This document shows, piece by piece, positions 27,164 through 36,366 of a stretch of 64,000 nucleotides of DNA. The notes below the pieces were generated by a model. The model was not told the DNA's origin. It ran no database searches and was given only the letters and a program-made list of their open reading frames with translations. The translations under genes and the position numbers were made by a program. Location: positions 1 to 64,000 of the forward strand of contig JBAVYH010000067.1 of assembly GCA_049698695.1 (NCBI GenBank), given 5' to 3'. This DNA comes from Bog-375 sp049698695. GTDB taxonomy: Bacteria > Acidobacteriota > Terriglobia > Bryobacterales > Bryobacteraceae. How positions within the stretch are numbered: the first letter of the stretch is position 1; every line of letters starts with the position of its first letter.

Positions 27164-28237
27164 TCACAACAAGACGCTCGGCCGAGGTAGCGTGCGAAGG
27201 GTCTGAAGGAGCCGCTCCTGCTCCTGCATGGCGGTGGTGGCCCGTTCCAACTGGATGCGAGCGTCATCGAGGGAGGCGGCCTTCCAGCGCATCTCATTGA
27301 GCGCCATGGCGCCTCTGAAGACTCTGTAAGGCAGCTGCTGAATCACAAGATCGCCCAGTACTGAACCGGTGGGTTCACAGCGTGGAGCCTGGACATCGGC
27401 AACCGGCAGCCTGCACAAGAATAGAGAGGCCACGGTGTAGCTGATGAACTCATGGCGGAACAAGCTTCCAGGAATAGGATCCTCCGTAAACCCATTCCCC
27501 ACGACGGCCAATCCAGCTTGCGCGTAACGGCGCACCGCGGCGGCGGCGCTCTGCGGCGGTTCGTGCGGGGGGGATAAGTATTCGTTTGCACCGGGGGCTG
27601 CCGGCCCGAAATCGAACGTGAGCCCGACTAGGCCCCCGGGTTTCAGAACCCTGGCCACCGCCCGCAAGGCAATTTCCTGGTCCTGTGCCGTCAGGTGCTC
27701 TAAAACGGAACAGGAGATCACAACATCGAAACTCTCGTCCGCGAACTGCGAGAGGTCGCGCATGTCCCCGACACGAGCGTCCAACGAAGAGATGTTCAAC
27801 AAACGCGCCGCTTCTTGTGCCGCTTGAACGAACGCCGGATTGATGTCAACGCTGGTCACGCGACATCCCGCGAGGGCCGCCAAAAGACAAATATGCGACG
27901 CCGGCCCACCGAGGTCCAGCACATCGATACCGCCGGCAGACAGACCCAGCGACTTGTACAGCCAAGCGTATTCCCAAATCCGAAAGGGCCGCAAGGCCAG
28001 CGCCGCAGCGGGCTCGACTACCCCCGTCGAAGTGAACGGCACGCCGGCCGCAGTCCCCAGCACGTCGAGAGTGAGCAGATCGCGCACATCCTTATCTGCT
28101 GCGAACTCGGCGAGAAAAGTGGCCAGGCGGGCACGGTTCAGTACGAGGTTGGGCCTATCGATCTCGGCGGGGAGGCATTCATCCCCCTCAGACACTCCTG
28201 CCATTTCAAGAGCGCCCGCGGGCAGTGTAAAGAGCAC
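27164..28237 (-). CDS. class I SAM-dependent methyltransferase
   Basis: A 357-residue protein with the Rossmann methyltransferase core in its middle: IDVLDLGGPASHICLLAA (motif I, with GGPAS replacing the usual GxGxG), TSVDINPAF (motif II), FDVVISCSVLEHL (motif IV) and VLKPGGLVGLTFDFG (motif VI). An N-terminal ~90 residues and a C-terminal coiled-coil-like tail (LDDARIQLERATTAMQEQE) lie outside. The first start is GTG 28237; ATG 28204 is equally possible. The acceptor is not identifiable; such proteins often act in surface glycan or lipid modification. Confidence 0.75.
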   Translation of the reverse strand: MLFTLPAGALEMAGVSEGDECLPAEIDRPNLVLNRARLATFLAEFAADKDVRDLLTLDVLGTAAGVPFTSTGVVEPAAALALRPFRIWEYAWLYKSLGLSAGGIDVLDLGGPASHICLLAALAGCRVTSVDINPAFVQAAQEAARLLNISSLDARVGDMRDLSQFADESFDVVISCSVLEHLTAQDQEIALRAVARVLKPGGLVGLTFDFGPAAPGANEYLSPPHEPPQSAAAAVRRYAQAGLAVVGNGFTEDPIPGSLFRHEFISYTVASLFLCRLPVADVQAPRCEPTGSVLGDLVIQQLPYRVFRGAMALNEMRWKAASLDDARIQLERATTAMQEQERLLQTLRTLPRPSVLL

Positions 28238-28402
28238 GATTCCAGTATGACAGGTACCCCGGGAATCGCAGCCGCCACTGGGATTGGCGAAGAATGAAGG
28301 GTGATCGGATCACGCGGCCGCCCCACCTGCCGCGCGTTAGACATATAATCTAGATAGCAGAGTGAACTGGGTCACCTACCCTTGCAGAAGGGATCCTCGA
28401 CA

Positions 28403-30247
28403 ATGTCCACAACAGAAGTATCGCCGGCGGAGCCCTCGTCCGCCCACGCCGGCCGTTCGGTCGTCAACGACTTCAGCCTCCAGGTCGCCACCGTCAACGG
28501 AAGCGGCAGCCAGACTGCCAACACCGTCCTGATGCGCGCCATCTTTCAGATGGGCATCCCGGTTTCGGGCAAGAACATGTTCCCCTCGAACATTGCCGGA
28601 TTGCCCACCTGGTTTACCATTCGCGCCAGCAAGCATGGCTATGTCGGCCGCCGCAAGGAGATCGATTTCCTGGTGGCCATGAACCCGGAAACCGCGCGCG
28701 AGGACGTGATGAACCTCGAAGCGGGCGCCGCTGTGGTCTACGACGAGCCGCTCAAGCTCAGCGAACTGCGCAGCGACCTGCATTTCTACGCCGTGCCGTT
28801 CGACAAGCTGGTGGTGCCGGTGTGCCCCGACGCCAAGCTGCGCAAGCTGGTGCGCAACATGATTTACGACGGCGTAGTGGCGTGGCTGCTGGCGATTGAG
28901 ATGGAGGAAGTGCACCGCGCGCTAGTGAAGCAGTTCGGCAAGCGCAAGGCGAAGGCCGCCGAACTCAACTGGGGCGCGGCGCAGGCCGGCTTCGACTACG
29001 CTGCGAAGACTTTGACCAAGACCGATCCCTGCCGCGTGGAGCGGATGAATGCGACCGCCGGCAAGATCATTATCGATGGCAACGCCGCCTGCGCGCTGGG
29101 CGCCATGTTCGCCGGCGTCACCGTGGTCACCTGGTATCCCATCACGCCGTCGTCTTCGCTGGTGGAAACGCTGATCGGCTACATGCGCCGTTTCCGGGTA
29201 GAGCCCGAAACCGGCAAAGCCACCTATGCGATTGTGCAGGCCGAGGACGAACTGGCTTCCATCGGCATGGCGCTCGGCGCCGGCTGGGCGGGAGCGCGTT
29301 CGATGACCGCTACCGCCGGTCCCGGCATCTCGCTGATGTCCGAATTCATCGGCCTGGGCTACTACGCCGAAGTGCCGGCGGTAATCTTCGACGTGGAGCG
29401 CGTCGGCCCGTCCACCGGCCTGCCCACCCGCACCCAACAGGGCGACCTGCTCACTACCGCGCTGCTTTCGCACGGCGATACCAAGCATCCCATGTTCTTT
29501 CCCTGCTCGATGGAGGAATGCTTCTCGATGACGATCGAGGCTTTCGATTTCGCCGAGCGATTCCAGACGCCGGTCTTCATCATGACGGATCTCGATCTCG
29601 GCATGAACAATTGGATGTCGGAAGCGTTCCCGTACCCGGAGAAGCCCATCAACCGCGGCAAAGTGCTCACGGCAGAAGATCTGGACCGGCTGGGCGGGTT
29701 CTCCCGTTACCTGGACGTGGATGGCGACGGCGTGGGCTACCGCACGCTCCCCGGCACCAATCATCCTAAGGCCAGCTACTTCACCCGCGGCAGCGGCCAC
29801 AATGAGCACGCGCAATACACCGAGCGCGAAGACGACTACGTGAACAATATGGACCGGCTCGCTCACAAGTTTGAGGTGATGCGCGGCCAGGTTCCCGCGC
29901 CGGCTGAGGAACCGCGCGCCAACGCCCGCATCGGCATGATCGCCATCGGCAGCTCGGATTACGGCGCGCGCGAAAGCTGCGACCAGTTGGAGGCCGAATA
30001 CGGCGTCGCCGTAAGCTACCTGCGGCCCCGAGCCTACCCGTTCACGCCGCACCTGGAAGACTTCATCCGCCGCCACGACCGGGTTTACGTGGTGGATCAG
30101 AACCGCGACGCGCAGCTCCTGCTGCTGATGCGCCTGGAGCTGGATCCGGACCTGATCGCGCGGCTGCGCAGTATCCGCCATTACGGCGGGCTGCCGATCG
30201 ACGCCCGCACCATCACCGATGAAATCGTCAAACAGGAGGGAAAATGA
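28403..30247 (+). CDS. korA: 2-oxoacid:ferredoxin oxidoreductase alpha subunit (gamma-alpha fusion)
   Basis: With the next gene it forms a TPP enzyme oxidising 2-oxoglutarate (or another 2-oxoacid) to the acyl-CoA while reducing ferredoxin, as in the reductive or anaerobic TCA cycle. Start ATG 28403; 614 residues. The N-terminal gamma-like domain has VNGSGSQTANTVLMRAIFQM. The pyrimidine-binding alpha domain has TWYPITPSSSLVETL, IVQAEDELASIGMALGAGWA and TATAGPGISLMSEF. The C-terminus holds the transketolase-C-like part (ARIGMIAIGSSDYG). It overlaps korB by four bases. Confidence 0.93.
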   Translation: MSTTEVSPAEPSSAHAGRSVVNDFSLQVATVNGSGSQTANTVLMRAIFQMGIPVSGKNMFPSNIAGLPTWFTIRASKHGYVGRRKEIDFLVAMNPETAREDVMNLEAGAAVVYDEPLKLSELRSDLHFYAVPFDKLVVPVCPDAKLRKLVRNMIYDGVVAWLLAIEMEEVHRALVKQFGKRKAKAAELNWGAAQAGFDYAAKTLTKTDPCRVERMNATAGKIIIDGNAACALGAMFAGVTVVTWYPITPSSSLVETLIGYMRRFRVEPETGKATYAIVQAEDELASIGMALGAGWAGARSMTATAGPGISLMSEFIGLGYYAEVPAVIFDVERVGPSTGLPTRTQQGDLLTTALLSHGDTKHPMFFPCSMEECFSMTIEAFDFAERFQTPVFIMTDLDLGMNNWMSEAFPYPEKPINRGKVLTAEDLDRLGGFSRYLDVDGDGVGYRTLPGTNHPKASYFTRGSGHNEHAQYTEREDDYVNNMDRLAHKFEVMRGQVPAPAEEPRANARIGMIAIGSSDYGARESCDQLEAEYGVAVSYLRPRAYPFTPHLEDFIRRHDRVYVVDQNRDAQLLLLMRLELDPDLIARLRSIRHYGGLPIDARTITDEIVKQEGK

Positions 30248-31287
30248 GTACCGCTGCCGCACCGCCGCCCAAGAAAACCAACCGCATCGGTCTGGAAGTT
30301 CTCAGCTACAAAGGCAGCAAGACCACGCTGTGCGCCGGCTGCGGCCACAATGCGATTTCCGAGCGCGTGGTGGAATGCTTCTACGAGCTCGGCGTGGAGC
30401 CGTGGCGGGTGGCCAAGCTCTCCGGCATCGGCTGCTCGTCGAAGTCGCCCGCGTATTTTCTTGGGGCGTCGCACGCCTTCAACGGGGTGCATGGCCGCAT
30501 GCCGGCCCTCGCCACCGGCGCCGTCCTGGCCAACTCCAACCTGCTCGCCCTTGGAGTCACCGGGGATGGCGACACGGCCTCCATCGGCCTCGGCCAGTTC
30601 ATGCATATGGTGCGCCGCAACGTGCCCCTGATCTGCATCATCGAGGACAACGGGGTTTACGGCCTCACCAAGGGCCAGTTCTCCGCCACCGCCGATCTGG
30701 GCTCGACGCTGAAGACCGGCACACCCAACGATCTGCCGCCGTTCGATTGCTGCGCCCTGGCCCTGAAGTGGGGCGCCAGTTTCGTGGCCCGTTCCTTCAG
30801 CGGCGACAAGAGGCAGTTGCAGGCCATCCTGAAGACCGCCATTTCGCATCGCGGCCTCTCGGTGATCGACGTGGTTTCTCCCTGCACGACGTTCAACGAT
30901 CACCCGGGGTCCACCAAGAGCTACTCGTACATGAAGGAACACGACCTGGTGCTGCAAGAGTTGAGTTACGTGCCCGCCCGGGAAGATATCGCGGTGGAGA
31001 TTCCCGAGGGCGAGGTGATGGACGTGGAACTGCACGACGGCTCTCACCTGCGCATCCGCAAGCTGGGCCGCGATTTCGACCCGACCAACCGCCTGGCTGC
31101 GCTGGCCGCCATCGAGGACGCCGAGGCCAAGGGCGAAGTCCTCACCGGCGTGCTCTACGTCAATACCGGCAAGCCCACCTTCCTCGAACTGTTGAACCTG
31201 CCGGCTGAGGCGATCGCCACCCTACCCGAGTCGCGTGTGCGCCCGTCGCGCGCCGCGCTGGAAGAAGTGATGGAAGAGCTGCGGTAG
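30244..31287 (+). CDS. korB: 2-oxoacid:ferredoxin oxidoreductase beta subunit
   Basis: A 347-residue TPP-pyrophosphate-binding subunit. CAGCGHNAISERVVE carries the cysteine pair seen in KorB proteins, SGIGCSSKSPAYF and HGRMPALATGAVLAN follow, and GDGDTASIGLGQFMHMVRRN with IEDNGVYGLTKGQFSAT forms the TPP/Mg site (GDGD...N). It starts within the korA stop (ATGA) after GGAGG. A palindromic repeat and then a strong terminator follow. Specificity for 2-oxoglutarate over pyruvate is judged from overall resemblance and the two-gene KorAB arrangement. Confidence 0.93.
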   Translation: MSTAAAPPPKKTNRIGLEVLSYKGSKTTLCAGCGHNAISERVVECFYELGVEPWRVAKLSGIGCSSKSPAYFLGASHAFNGVHGRMPALATGAVLANSNLLALGVTGDGDTASIGLGQFMHMVRRNVPLICIIEDNGVYGLTKGQFSATADLGSTLKTGTPNDLPPFDCCALALKWGASFVARSFSGDKRQLQAILKTAISHRGLSVIDVVSPCTTFNDHPGSTKSYSYMKEHDLVLQELSYVPAREDIAVEIPEGEVMDVELHDGSHLRIRKLGRDFDPTNRLAALAAIEDAEAKGEVLTGVLYVNTGKPTFLELLNLPAEAIATLPESRVRPSRAALEEVMEELR

Positions 31288-31309
31288 GGCGTTCCATAAC
31301 GGCGATACC

Positions 31310-31370
31310 AACCGCTCCCTGACGGTCGCGGCTCCGATGCGTTCAGAGCCGCGACCGTTAAGGAGCGGTT
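31310..31370. repeat. palindromic repeat, CTCCCTGACGG family
   Basis: AACCGCTCCCTGACGGTC.. and its complement ..GACCGTTAAGGAGCGGTT form arms of about 25 bp around an 11-base loop, with two changes near the end of the right arm. It is placed between korB and its terminator. The left half is identical to the full copy at 11091. Confidence 0.8.
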
Positions 31371-31395
31371 GCCTGCGGCACAAGAAGACACAATA

Positions 31396-31432
31396 AAAAG
31401 GCCGGTGCACCTTTCGGATGCACCGGCCTTTT
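31396..31432. terminator. bidirectional intrinsic terminator
   Basis: A 14-bp perfect stem, AAAAGGCCGGTGCA (31396-31409) with TGCACCGGCCTTTT (31419-31432), and a 9-base loop. A-runs and T-runs on opposite sides let it work for both korAB (plus) and the convergent PEP-CTERM gene (minus). Confidence 0.88.
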
Positions 31433-31456
31433 GGAAGGGTCTGTTGGCTCGAAGAA

Positions 31457-32131
31457 CTACGCGCGGCGGCGTTTGCGCGCCAAAGCGGCGAGCCCGATGA
31501 ACGCACTGCCAACCAACGCCATGGTGGCGGGCTCGGGGACGGCGGAGGAGGAGCCGCTGGTTCCCTGGACCGTCGTATCCCCGCCGTTGGAGCTGGGAGC
31601 AACGATCGGCGTCGGCGTGAAGATGGTGAAATAAGTTGTACCGAAATCGCCGCTGCTTCCCGTACCGGTGGCCGGGCCCGGTCCGATTTGTGTTGGCGCC
31701 CAGGCGATCGAGATATTGCTGGAATCGCTATAGACTATGCCGATCGGTGACTCTTCTGCAAACTGCGCGGTACCCACAAATTCCTCGACGGCGTTGTCGC
31801 TGGTATCGTCGACATACAAGTCAAACGTAAAGGCGCTGAAAGTCGCATCGGCAGTGCCCTCGGTTTGTGTTGAACAATTTGTACAAGTGAGGATGAAATC
31901 TCCGTAACTGATATTCGACGTACCCACGGTAGTGTCTCCGAGCGGTACGAATGTGAGCGTCGCACTAGCGCCCCCGGTTCCCCCCGAACTGTCCAGGACC
32001 AGGCCGCCGCCGGAGAACTGCGTAGCCGATAGATCAGTGCTGTATATGATGCTGGCGTTGGCGCTCGCAGCCATCACAAAAAGGGCCACCGCCATGATCG
32101 CGGCGGCTTGAACGAAACGTTTGACGGTCAT
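31457..32131 (-). CDS. PEP-CTERM sorted exported protein
   Basis: A 224-residue exported protein from ATG 32131, preceded by AGGAGAG. A signal peptide (FVQAAAIMAVALFVMAASANA) leads into a Thr/Ser/Gly-rich beta-type domain with one CTNCS pair. The C-terminus is a classic exosortase sorting tag: VPEPATMALVGSAFIGLAAL followed by ARKRRRA. The exosortase and EpsI encoded at 50.5-52.0 kb are the obvious processing partners, linking it to exopolysaccharide/biofilm export. The mature function is not recognised. Confidence 0.9.
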   Translation of the reverse strand: MTVKRFVQAAAIMAVALFVMAASANASIIYSTDLSATQFSGGGLVLDSSGGTGGASATLTFVPLGDTTVGTSNISYGDFILTCTNCSTQTEGTADATFSAFTFDLYVDDTSDNAVEEFVGTAQFAEESPIGIVYSDSSNISIAWAPTQIGPGPATGTGSSGDFGTTYFTIFTPTPIVAPSSNGGDTTVQGTSGSSSAVPEPATMALVGSAFIGLAALARKRRRA

Positions 32132-32544
32132 TAAAATTGCTCTCCTGTTGTCCAGAACTTTCATTGCTATTCTGGCTGGCTTGTTGCCAAGCCTGAATTT
32201 GTTATGTTCCTCACTATGCTACGGGGCGGAACCTGTTAATTCAACCCGAGGCGGGGCGTTTTCCCAGCCAAGAGTACCATGATACTGCCTGAAGTACCGG
32301 TACCGTTGTGGAAAACGGAGCGGAGCCAATAATGAACATAAGCACAAATAATTGTGTGAGTTGTGGGCAGCGAGCCGGAGCCTTCCGTTGCGATTTCATC
32401 CCCCCGAGAGATGCGGCAGGCCTATGACGTTAAGTCGCCTTCGCTGACGCCTGATTCAACTGTACTACCGCTTTGCAGGCCCCTCAAAGGCGATCCGTTG
32501 ACGCCGTGTGCTGGGATGAGAAGTGGGATAGGGTGTTAAGCGGG
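32132..32544. other. intergenic region, AT-richer, possible promoter
   Basis: About 410 bases without a credible gene, clearly less GC-rich than the flanks. On the minus strand it holds TTGGCAACAAGCCAGCC (about 32173-32190), with GG and GC 10 bases apart as in sigma-54 -24/-12 elements; the same stretch is a 6-bp inverted repeat GGCTTG..CAAGCC. Either could drive the PEP-CTERM gene. The match to sigma-54 is weak at the -12 part. Nothing else was recognised. Confidence 0.3.
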
Positions 32545-33198
32545 TCAATGCGCGGGCTCGGCGCCCTCGATGCGCAACTGGTCGCTGCGCAGCTCTTGGG
32601 ATTCGGTCGCGTCGAAGACGAAATGCCGGGCGAGCAAATCGCGTACGGCATATTCCGCTTTGCCGACTCCGCCCGCGCTGTGGTGCGAAGACCTGGCCAG
32701 GATGTGATACAGTTCGTGCGCCAGCACTCTACCCACCGCGCGGCCGAAGACAAGTTCGCGATCTTTGGCAGGCACGCCCAACAGGTCGACCTGAATGAAG
32801 GAACGGATGCGGTTGCAATCGACCTCGCCGAAGGGCAAAATGACGCCGTCGCTTTGGTGGGTCCACCCCAGCGCTCCCGGATCCACCCGATGGAGGCTGA
32901 GACCGCTCACATCGCATCTGCCCAGGAAACGGATCACCGCCAGTTGGAGCGAGACCTGATTGCCGGTCGCGGCAGCCAGCGAGCGCCATTCCAGGCCGAT
33001 TCCCAGGCGGCCCATGATGGCTTCCGATTCGCCGCGGATTGAATCCATCACGGCCGCCGGCGGTGGCTGCTGAAACTCGGTGTAAAGAGTCGCCGGCGGC
33101 GCCGGCGGCGTCGATTGTGCGTGCACTGCCGCAGCGCTTGCCAGAACTGCGGACAGGAAGGCGAGATACCGCACCCGCTTCCCGGCTTCCGCGAACAA
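32545..33198 (-). CDS. secreted protein with HELYH zinc motif
   Basis: A 217-residue exported protein. A hydrophobic leader (VRYLAFLSAVLASAAAVHAQ) and a Pro-rich segment (STPPAPPATLY) precede a domain carrying RVLAHELYHILARSSHH. HExxH followed by nearby His/Glu residues suggests a zinc peptidase-like fold. The start is TTG 33198 (AAGG seven bases upstream) or GTG 33174. It follows the CxxCH membrane protein by 30 bases on the same strand, so the two are probably co-transcribed. Substrate and activity unknown. Confidence 0.7.
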   Translation of the reverse strand: MFAEAGKRVRYLAFLSAVLASAAAVHAQSTPPAPPATLYTEFQQPPPAAVMDSIRGESEAIMGRLGIGLEWRSLAAATGNQVSLQLAVIRFLGRCDVSGLSLHRVDPGALGWTHQSDGVILPFGEVDCNRIRSFIQVDLLGVPAKDRELVFGRAVGRVLAHELYHILARSSHHSAGGVGKAEYAVRDLLARHFVFDATESQELRSDQLRIEGAEPAH

Positions 33199-33228
33199 GG
33201 CGGAACCTTCCCTTCTTCCGGACGCGCT

Positions 33229-33786
33229 TTACCGCATGGCCCGGCCAGTGGATTCGGACAGGCCGGAAACCAACCCGGGATGCTCGCGGGTCATTTTTCT
33301 GGCCGTGTGGCAAGCGAAGCAGATCGGGCTGGCCGCCGACAGCGTTTCCTGCAACTGCTCGGCGGGGATCTCGCTCCATTCCACGGATACTCCATCGGTG
33401 CGCAGCACGGCCGGTTTGGCGCCGGCCAGCGAAATGTCGCCGATCGGCCTGCCGCAAGAATGGCAAACCTTGCCTGTGTACCAGGTCAACAGGATGTTGC
33501 GCACCAGGCAGTCTTCCGGCGACGCTTCAATCTGGCTCAAGCACTGCTGGCCGCAGCCGGCCCTTTCGGGCCACCGGGAACAGGACTCCAGGCGCAATTG
33601 CGGCGCCTTTCCCAAACCCGTCGCCGCGGCATGGCGCGCATCCACCGTTACGCCAGCGGGACGCTCATTCTCCGGGCAGGTGACCACCCGGCGGCCTTTG
33701 TACTTCCACCAGGCACCGAGCAGGCGCCAGGCGACGATGCTCGCCAGCACTACGACGGCAGCCACGACCAGGAACGGCACAGCCAT
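33229..33786 (-). CDS. membrane-anchored protein with CxxC and CxxCH motifs
   Basis: A 185-residue protein: one N-terminal helix (PFLVVAAVVVLASIVAWRLL), then a cysteine-rich soluble part with CSRWPERAGCGQQC, VCHSCGRPIG and ICFACHTARKM. CFACH fits a covalent haem-c motif, CHSCG could be a zinc or second redox site. GGGAG lies seven bases before the ATG. The orientation suggests the cysteine part faces the periplasm. It precedes the HELYH protein. A c-type cytochrome is only one reading; a structural zinc protein is the other. Confidence 0.65.
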   Translation of the reverse strand: MAVPFLVVAAVVVLASIVAWRLLGAWWKYKGRRVVTCPENERPAGVTVDARHAAATGLGKAPQLRLESCSRWPERAGCGQQCLSQIEASPEDCLVRNILLTWYTGKVCHSCGRPIGDISLAGAKPAVLRTDGVSVEWSEIPAEQLQETLSAASPICFACHTARKMTREHPGLVSGLSESTGRAMR

Positions 33787-34106
33787 ATTAGACTCCCTCG
33801 TTAACGTAACTGCAACATTACAACCGTTAGGTGTCGGCCGTGATACAAAAGTAAACTCGTTGAGAGCAAACGGCTAATTCGGTGCTCGCGGCTTCGGGCC
33901 CGGACGCAAAGAGCATCTGCCCCCAGGGCCGCTGCGTGATTTCACCCGCGGGACGCCGGGCAGCCGCCAGCCGCTGGGCGGCGATCGCAAACGTGCAACC
34001 GCCTCAGCGACTGGTTTGATCGGCGCGGGCGCAACGGCGCGTTCCGGTTCGCGCACACGGCCGCACTCATCAAATAGCGCCTTAAGGTAAACATGATCAT
34101 GCTTTA
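33787..34106. other. intergenic gap
   Basis: 320 bases between divergent genes. It likely contains both promoters: the area near 33787-33870 and that near 34080-34106 are AT-richer. No conserved motif, RNA or repeat was recognised. Confidence 0.3.
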
Positions 34107-36365
34107 ATGAAGATAGTTGTCAGGATCATGCCGCGCATGGCTCATTTCGTGCTCGCCTTGATCGTGGGGCTGGCTCTTCTAACCTGGGTCGCTTCCGGAA
34201 TCGTCGACACCACGGCGCGTCGATGGTTCGAGCGCGATGTCAATGCACGGTCGCACTTGGTGCTCATCGGTGCGCGGCAGGGTTTGATCAACGCCTGGTT
34301 CGGCGATCCGAAAGATCTGCAGAAACAATTGTCGGACCTGGCGCGCGATGAACGCGTGATGGGCGTGTCGGTCTGCAACGCAGACTTAAGTCTCCGCGCG
34401 CGCACCGAAGGATTCCCGGACGAATTCAACTGTTCGATCGTAGGCAGCCGGGCGCGGGCGGCCACCGGCACCGACAAGCTGGAGGAGTGGAGCACCGTCG
34501 CGACCCTGCCGACCGGCCGCGTGTACGTGAGCGAGATGCCTCTCGATAGCCAGGAGCTGCAACTGGGATTCGTCGTTCTGTTGCACGATCTGAGCTTCAT
34601 CGATCGCCGGGAGGCGCAGGCGCGGACGTTCCTGTTGATTGTTTTCGGCCTCCTCGCCGTGATGGCTTATGGCGTGCCCATGTTCGTCGCCAAGCGGGCG
34701 CGCCATGGCTGGAGCTCGGAGCTGCGCAGGTTGCTGCGCGGGGACGGGCAGCAGCGGAACCTGGAATTCCAGCCGATTCTCCGCGACGTCCGCGAACTGG
34801 TAGGCCAAATGGCCAGCGACACCGAAGAGGCGCCCGGCCAGTGGACCGCGGAACGCCTGAAGCAGACGTTGCACCGCCATTTGCTCGGCGAGAAGATCAT
34901 CATCGTGGCCAACCGCGAGCCGTACGTCCACCAGCATGCGAGCGACGGCCGGATCGAGGTCCAGCACCCGGCCAGCGGCCTGGTGACTGCGCTCGAACCG
35001 GTCATGCGCGCGTGCTCCGGCGTTTGGATCGCCCACGGCAGCGGCAGCGCCGACCGCGAAACCGTGGACCGCCACGACCGCATTCGCGTGCCTCCCGGCG
35101 AGGAGTCGTACGATATCCGCCGCATCTGGCTCTCGGAGGAGGAAGAGCAGGGATACTACTACGGCCTTTCCAACGAAGGCTTGTGGCCCCTCTGCCACGT
35201 GGCGCACGCCCGGCCTTTATTCCGCGCCGAAGACTGGCGCCAGTACCAACTCGTCAACCAGAGATTCGCCGATGCGGTCTGCGAGGAGGCGGACAGCGAC
35301 GATCCCATCATCCTGGTGCAGGATTACCATTTCGCCCTGGTGCCGGCGATGATCCGCAGACGGCTGCCGGCGGCCACGGTGATCATGTTCTGGCATATTC
35401 CGTGGCCCAACGCGGAACGGATGGGAATCTGCCCGTGGCGGAACGAGCTGCTGGCCGGCCTGCTCGGCAGCAGCATCGTCGGTTTCCAGACCCAACTCCA
35501 CTGCAACAACTTTCTGGATTCGGTGGACCGGTACCTGGAAACGCGCATCGACCATGAGCACAACGCGGTTGTGATCCAGGGCCACCGCACCTTGGTGCGC
35601 CCGTACCCCATCGCCCTTGAATGGCCAGTGCGGTGGGCGGAGACCGCGCCCAGCCCGGCGGAGTGCCGCGTCCAGGTGTGGCGAGATCTGGGGTTGAAGC
35701 CGGACGCATTACTCGGCGTCGGCGTGGACCGCCTGGATTACACCAAAGGAGTCGAGGAGCGCTTGATGGCCGTCGAGCTCCTGCTCGAGCACCATCCGGA
35801 ATTCCGCGGCCGATTCAGCTTCGCCCAGGTGGCCGCGCCGAGCCGGACCAAGATCGCGCGCTACCAGGAGCTGAACGACGTGGTGGAAGCAACGGCCGCC
35901 CGCATCAACCGGCGTTTCGGGCGCGATGGGTACCAGCCCATCATCCTGCTCCGCTCTCACCACGAGCCGCCGGCCGTGTTCCGCTTCTATCGCGCCGCCG
36001 ACCTTTGCTACGTGAGCAGCCTGCACGACGGAATGAATCTGGTGGCAAAGGAATTCGTGGCGGCGCGCAACGACCTCAAGGGAGTCCTGGTGCTCAGCGA
36101 GTTCACGGGAGCGGCTCGGGAGCTGACCGAAGCGCTGATCGTGAATCCCTACGACCTGGAGGCCAGCAGCAACGCGCTGGTGGTGGCGCTGACCATGCCG
36201 GAAGAGGAGCAGCGGGACCGCATGCGGTCGATGCGATCGCTGCTGGCCCAATTCAACGTCTACCGCTGGGCCGGGAAAATGCTGCTCGACGCCTCCCGCC
36301 TGCGCAGCCAGGAACGCGTGGCGGGCCGCCTGGCGGAACGCTCCAGCATGGGAACCGCAGTCTGA
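34107..36365 (+). CDS. otsA: membrane sensor-fused trehalose-6-phosphate synthase
   Basis: 752 residues: a normal GT20 synthase of about 470 residues preceded by 270 extra ones. The extension has a first helix (residues 12-33, MAHFVLALIVGLALLTWVA), an extracytoplasmic part of about 140 residues, a second helix (about 172-193, FLLIVFGLLAVMAYGVPMFVA) and a HAMP-like linker. The GT20 part has IIIVANREPY, VQDYHFALVPAMIRRR, FWHIPWPNAE, GVDRLDYTKGVEERL and SLHDGMNLVAKEFVAAR, all needed for UDP/ADP-glucose and glucose-6-phosphate binding. otsB starts 1 base downstream. A role as an osmosensing synthase is inferred from architecture only. Confidence 0.9.
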   Translation: MKIVVRIMPRMAHFVLALIVGLALLTWVASGIVDTTARRWFERDVNARSHLVLIGARQGLINAWFGDPKDLQKQLSDLARDERVMGVSVCNADLSLRARTEGFPDEFNCSIVGSRARAATGTDKLEEWSTVATLPTGRVYVSEMPLDSQELQLGFVVLLHDLSFIDRREAQARTFLLIVFGLLAVMAYGVPMFVAKRARHGWSSELRRLLRGDGQQRNLEFQPILRDVRELVGQMASDTEEAPGQWTAERLKQTLHRHLLGEKIIIVANREPYVHQHASDGRIEVQHPASGLVTALEPVMRACSGVWIAHGSGSADRETVDRHDRIRVPPGEESYDIRRIWLSEEEEQGYYYGLSNEGLWPLCHVAHARPLFRAEDWRQYQLVNQRFADAVCEEADSDDPIILVQDYHFALVPAMIRRRLPAATVIMFWHIPWPNAERMGICPWRNELLAGLLGSSIVGFQTQLHCNNFLDSVDRYLETRIDHEHNAVVIQGHRTLVRPYPIALEWPVRWAETAPSPAECRVQVWRDLGLKPDALLGVGVDRLDYTKGVEERLMAVELLLEHHPEFRGRFSFAQVAAPSRTKIARYQELNDVVEATAARINRRFGRDGYQPIILLRSHHEPPAVFRFYRAADLCYVSSLHDGMNLVAKEFVAARNDLKGVLVLSEFTGAARELTEALIVNPYDLEASSNALVVALTMPEEEQRDRMRSMRSLLAQFNVYRWAGKMLLDASRLRSQERVAGRLAERSSMGTAV

Positions 36366-36366
36366 G

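Noticed and set aside
31396..31432. Riboswitch or structured RNA after korB
   Set aside because: A single perfect stem with A- and T-runs is fully explained as a bidirectional terminator.
32173..32190. Sigma-54 promoter before the PEP-CTERM gene as a firm call
   Set aside because: GG-N10-GC spacing fits but the -12 part lacks the usual TTGC, and the stretch is equally a simple inverted repeat; kept only as a weak possibility.
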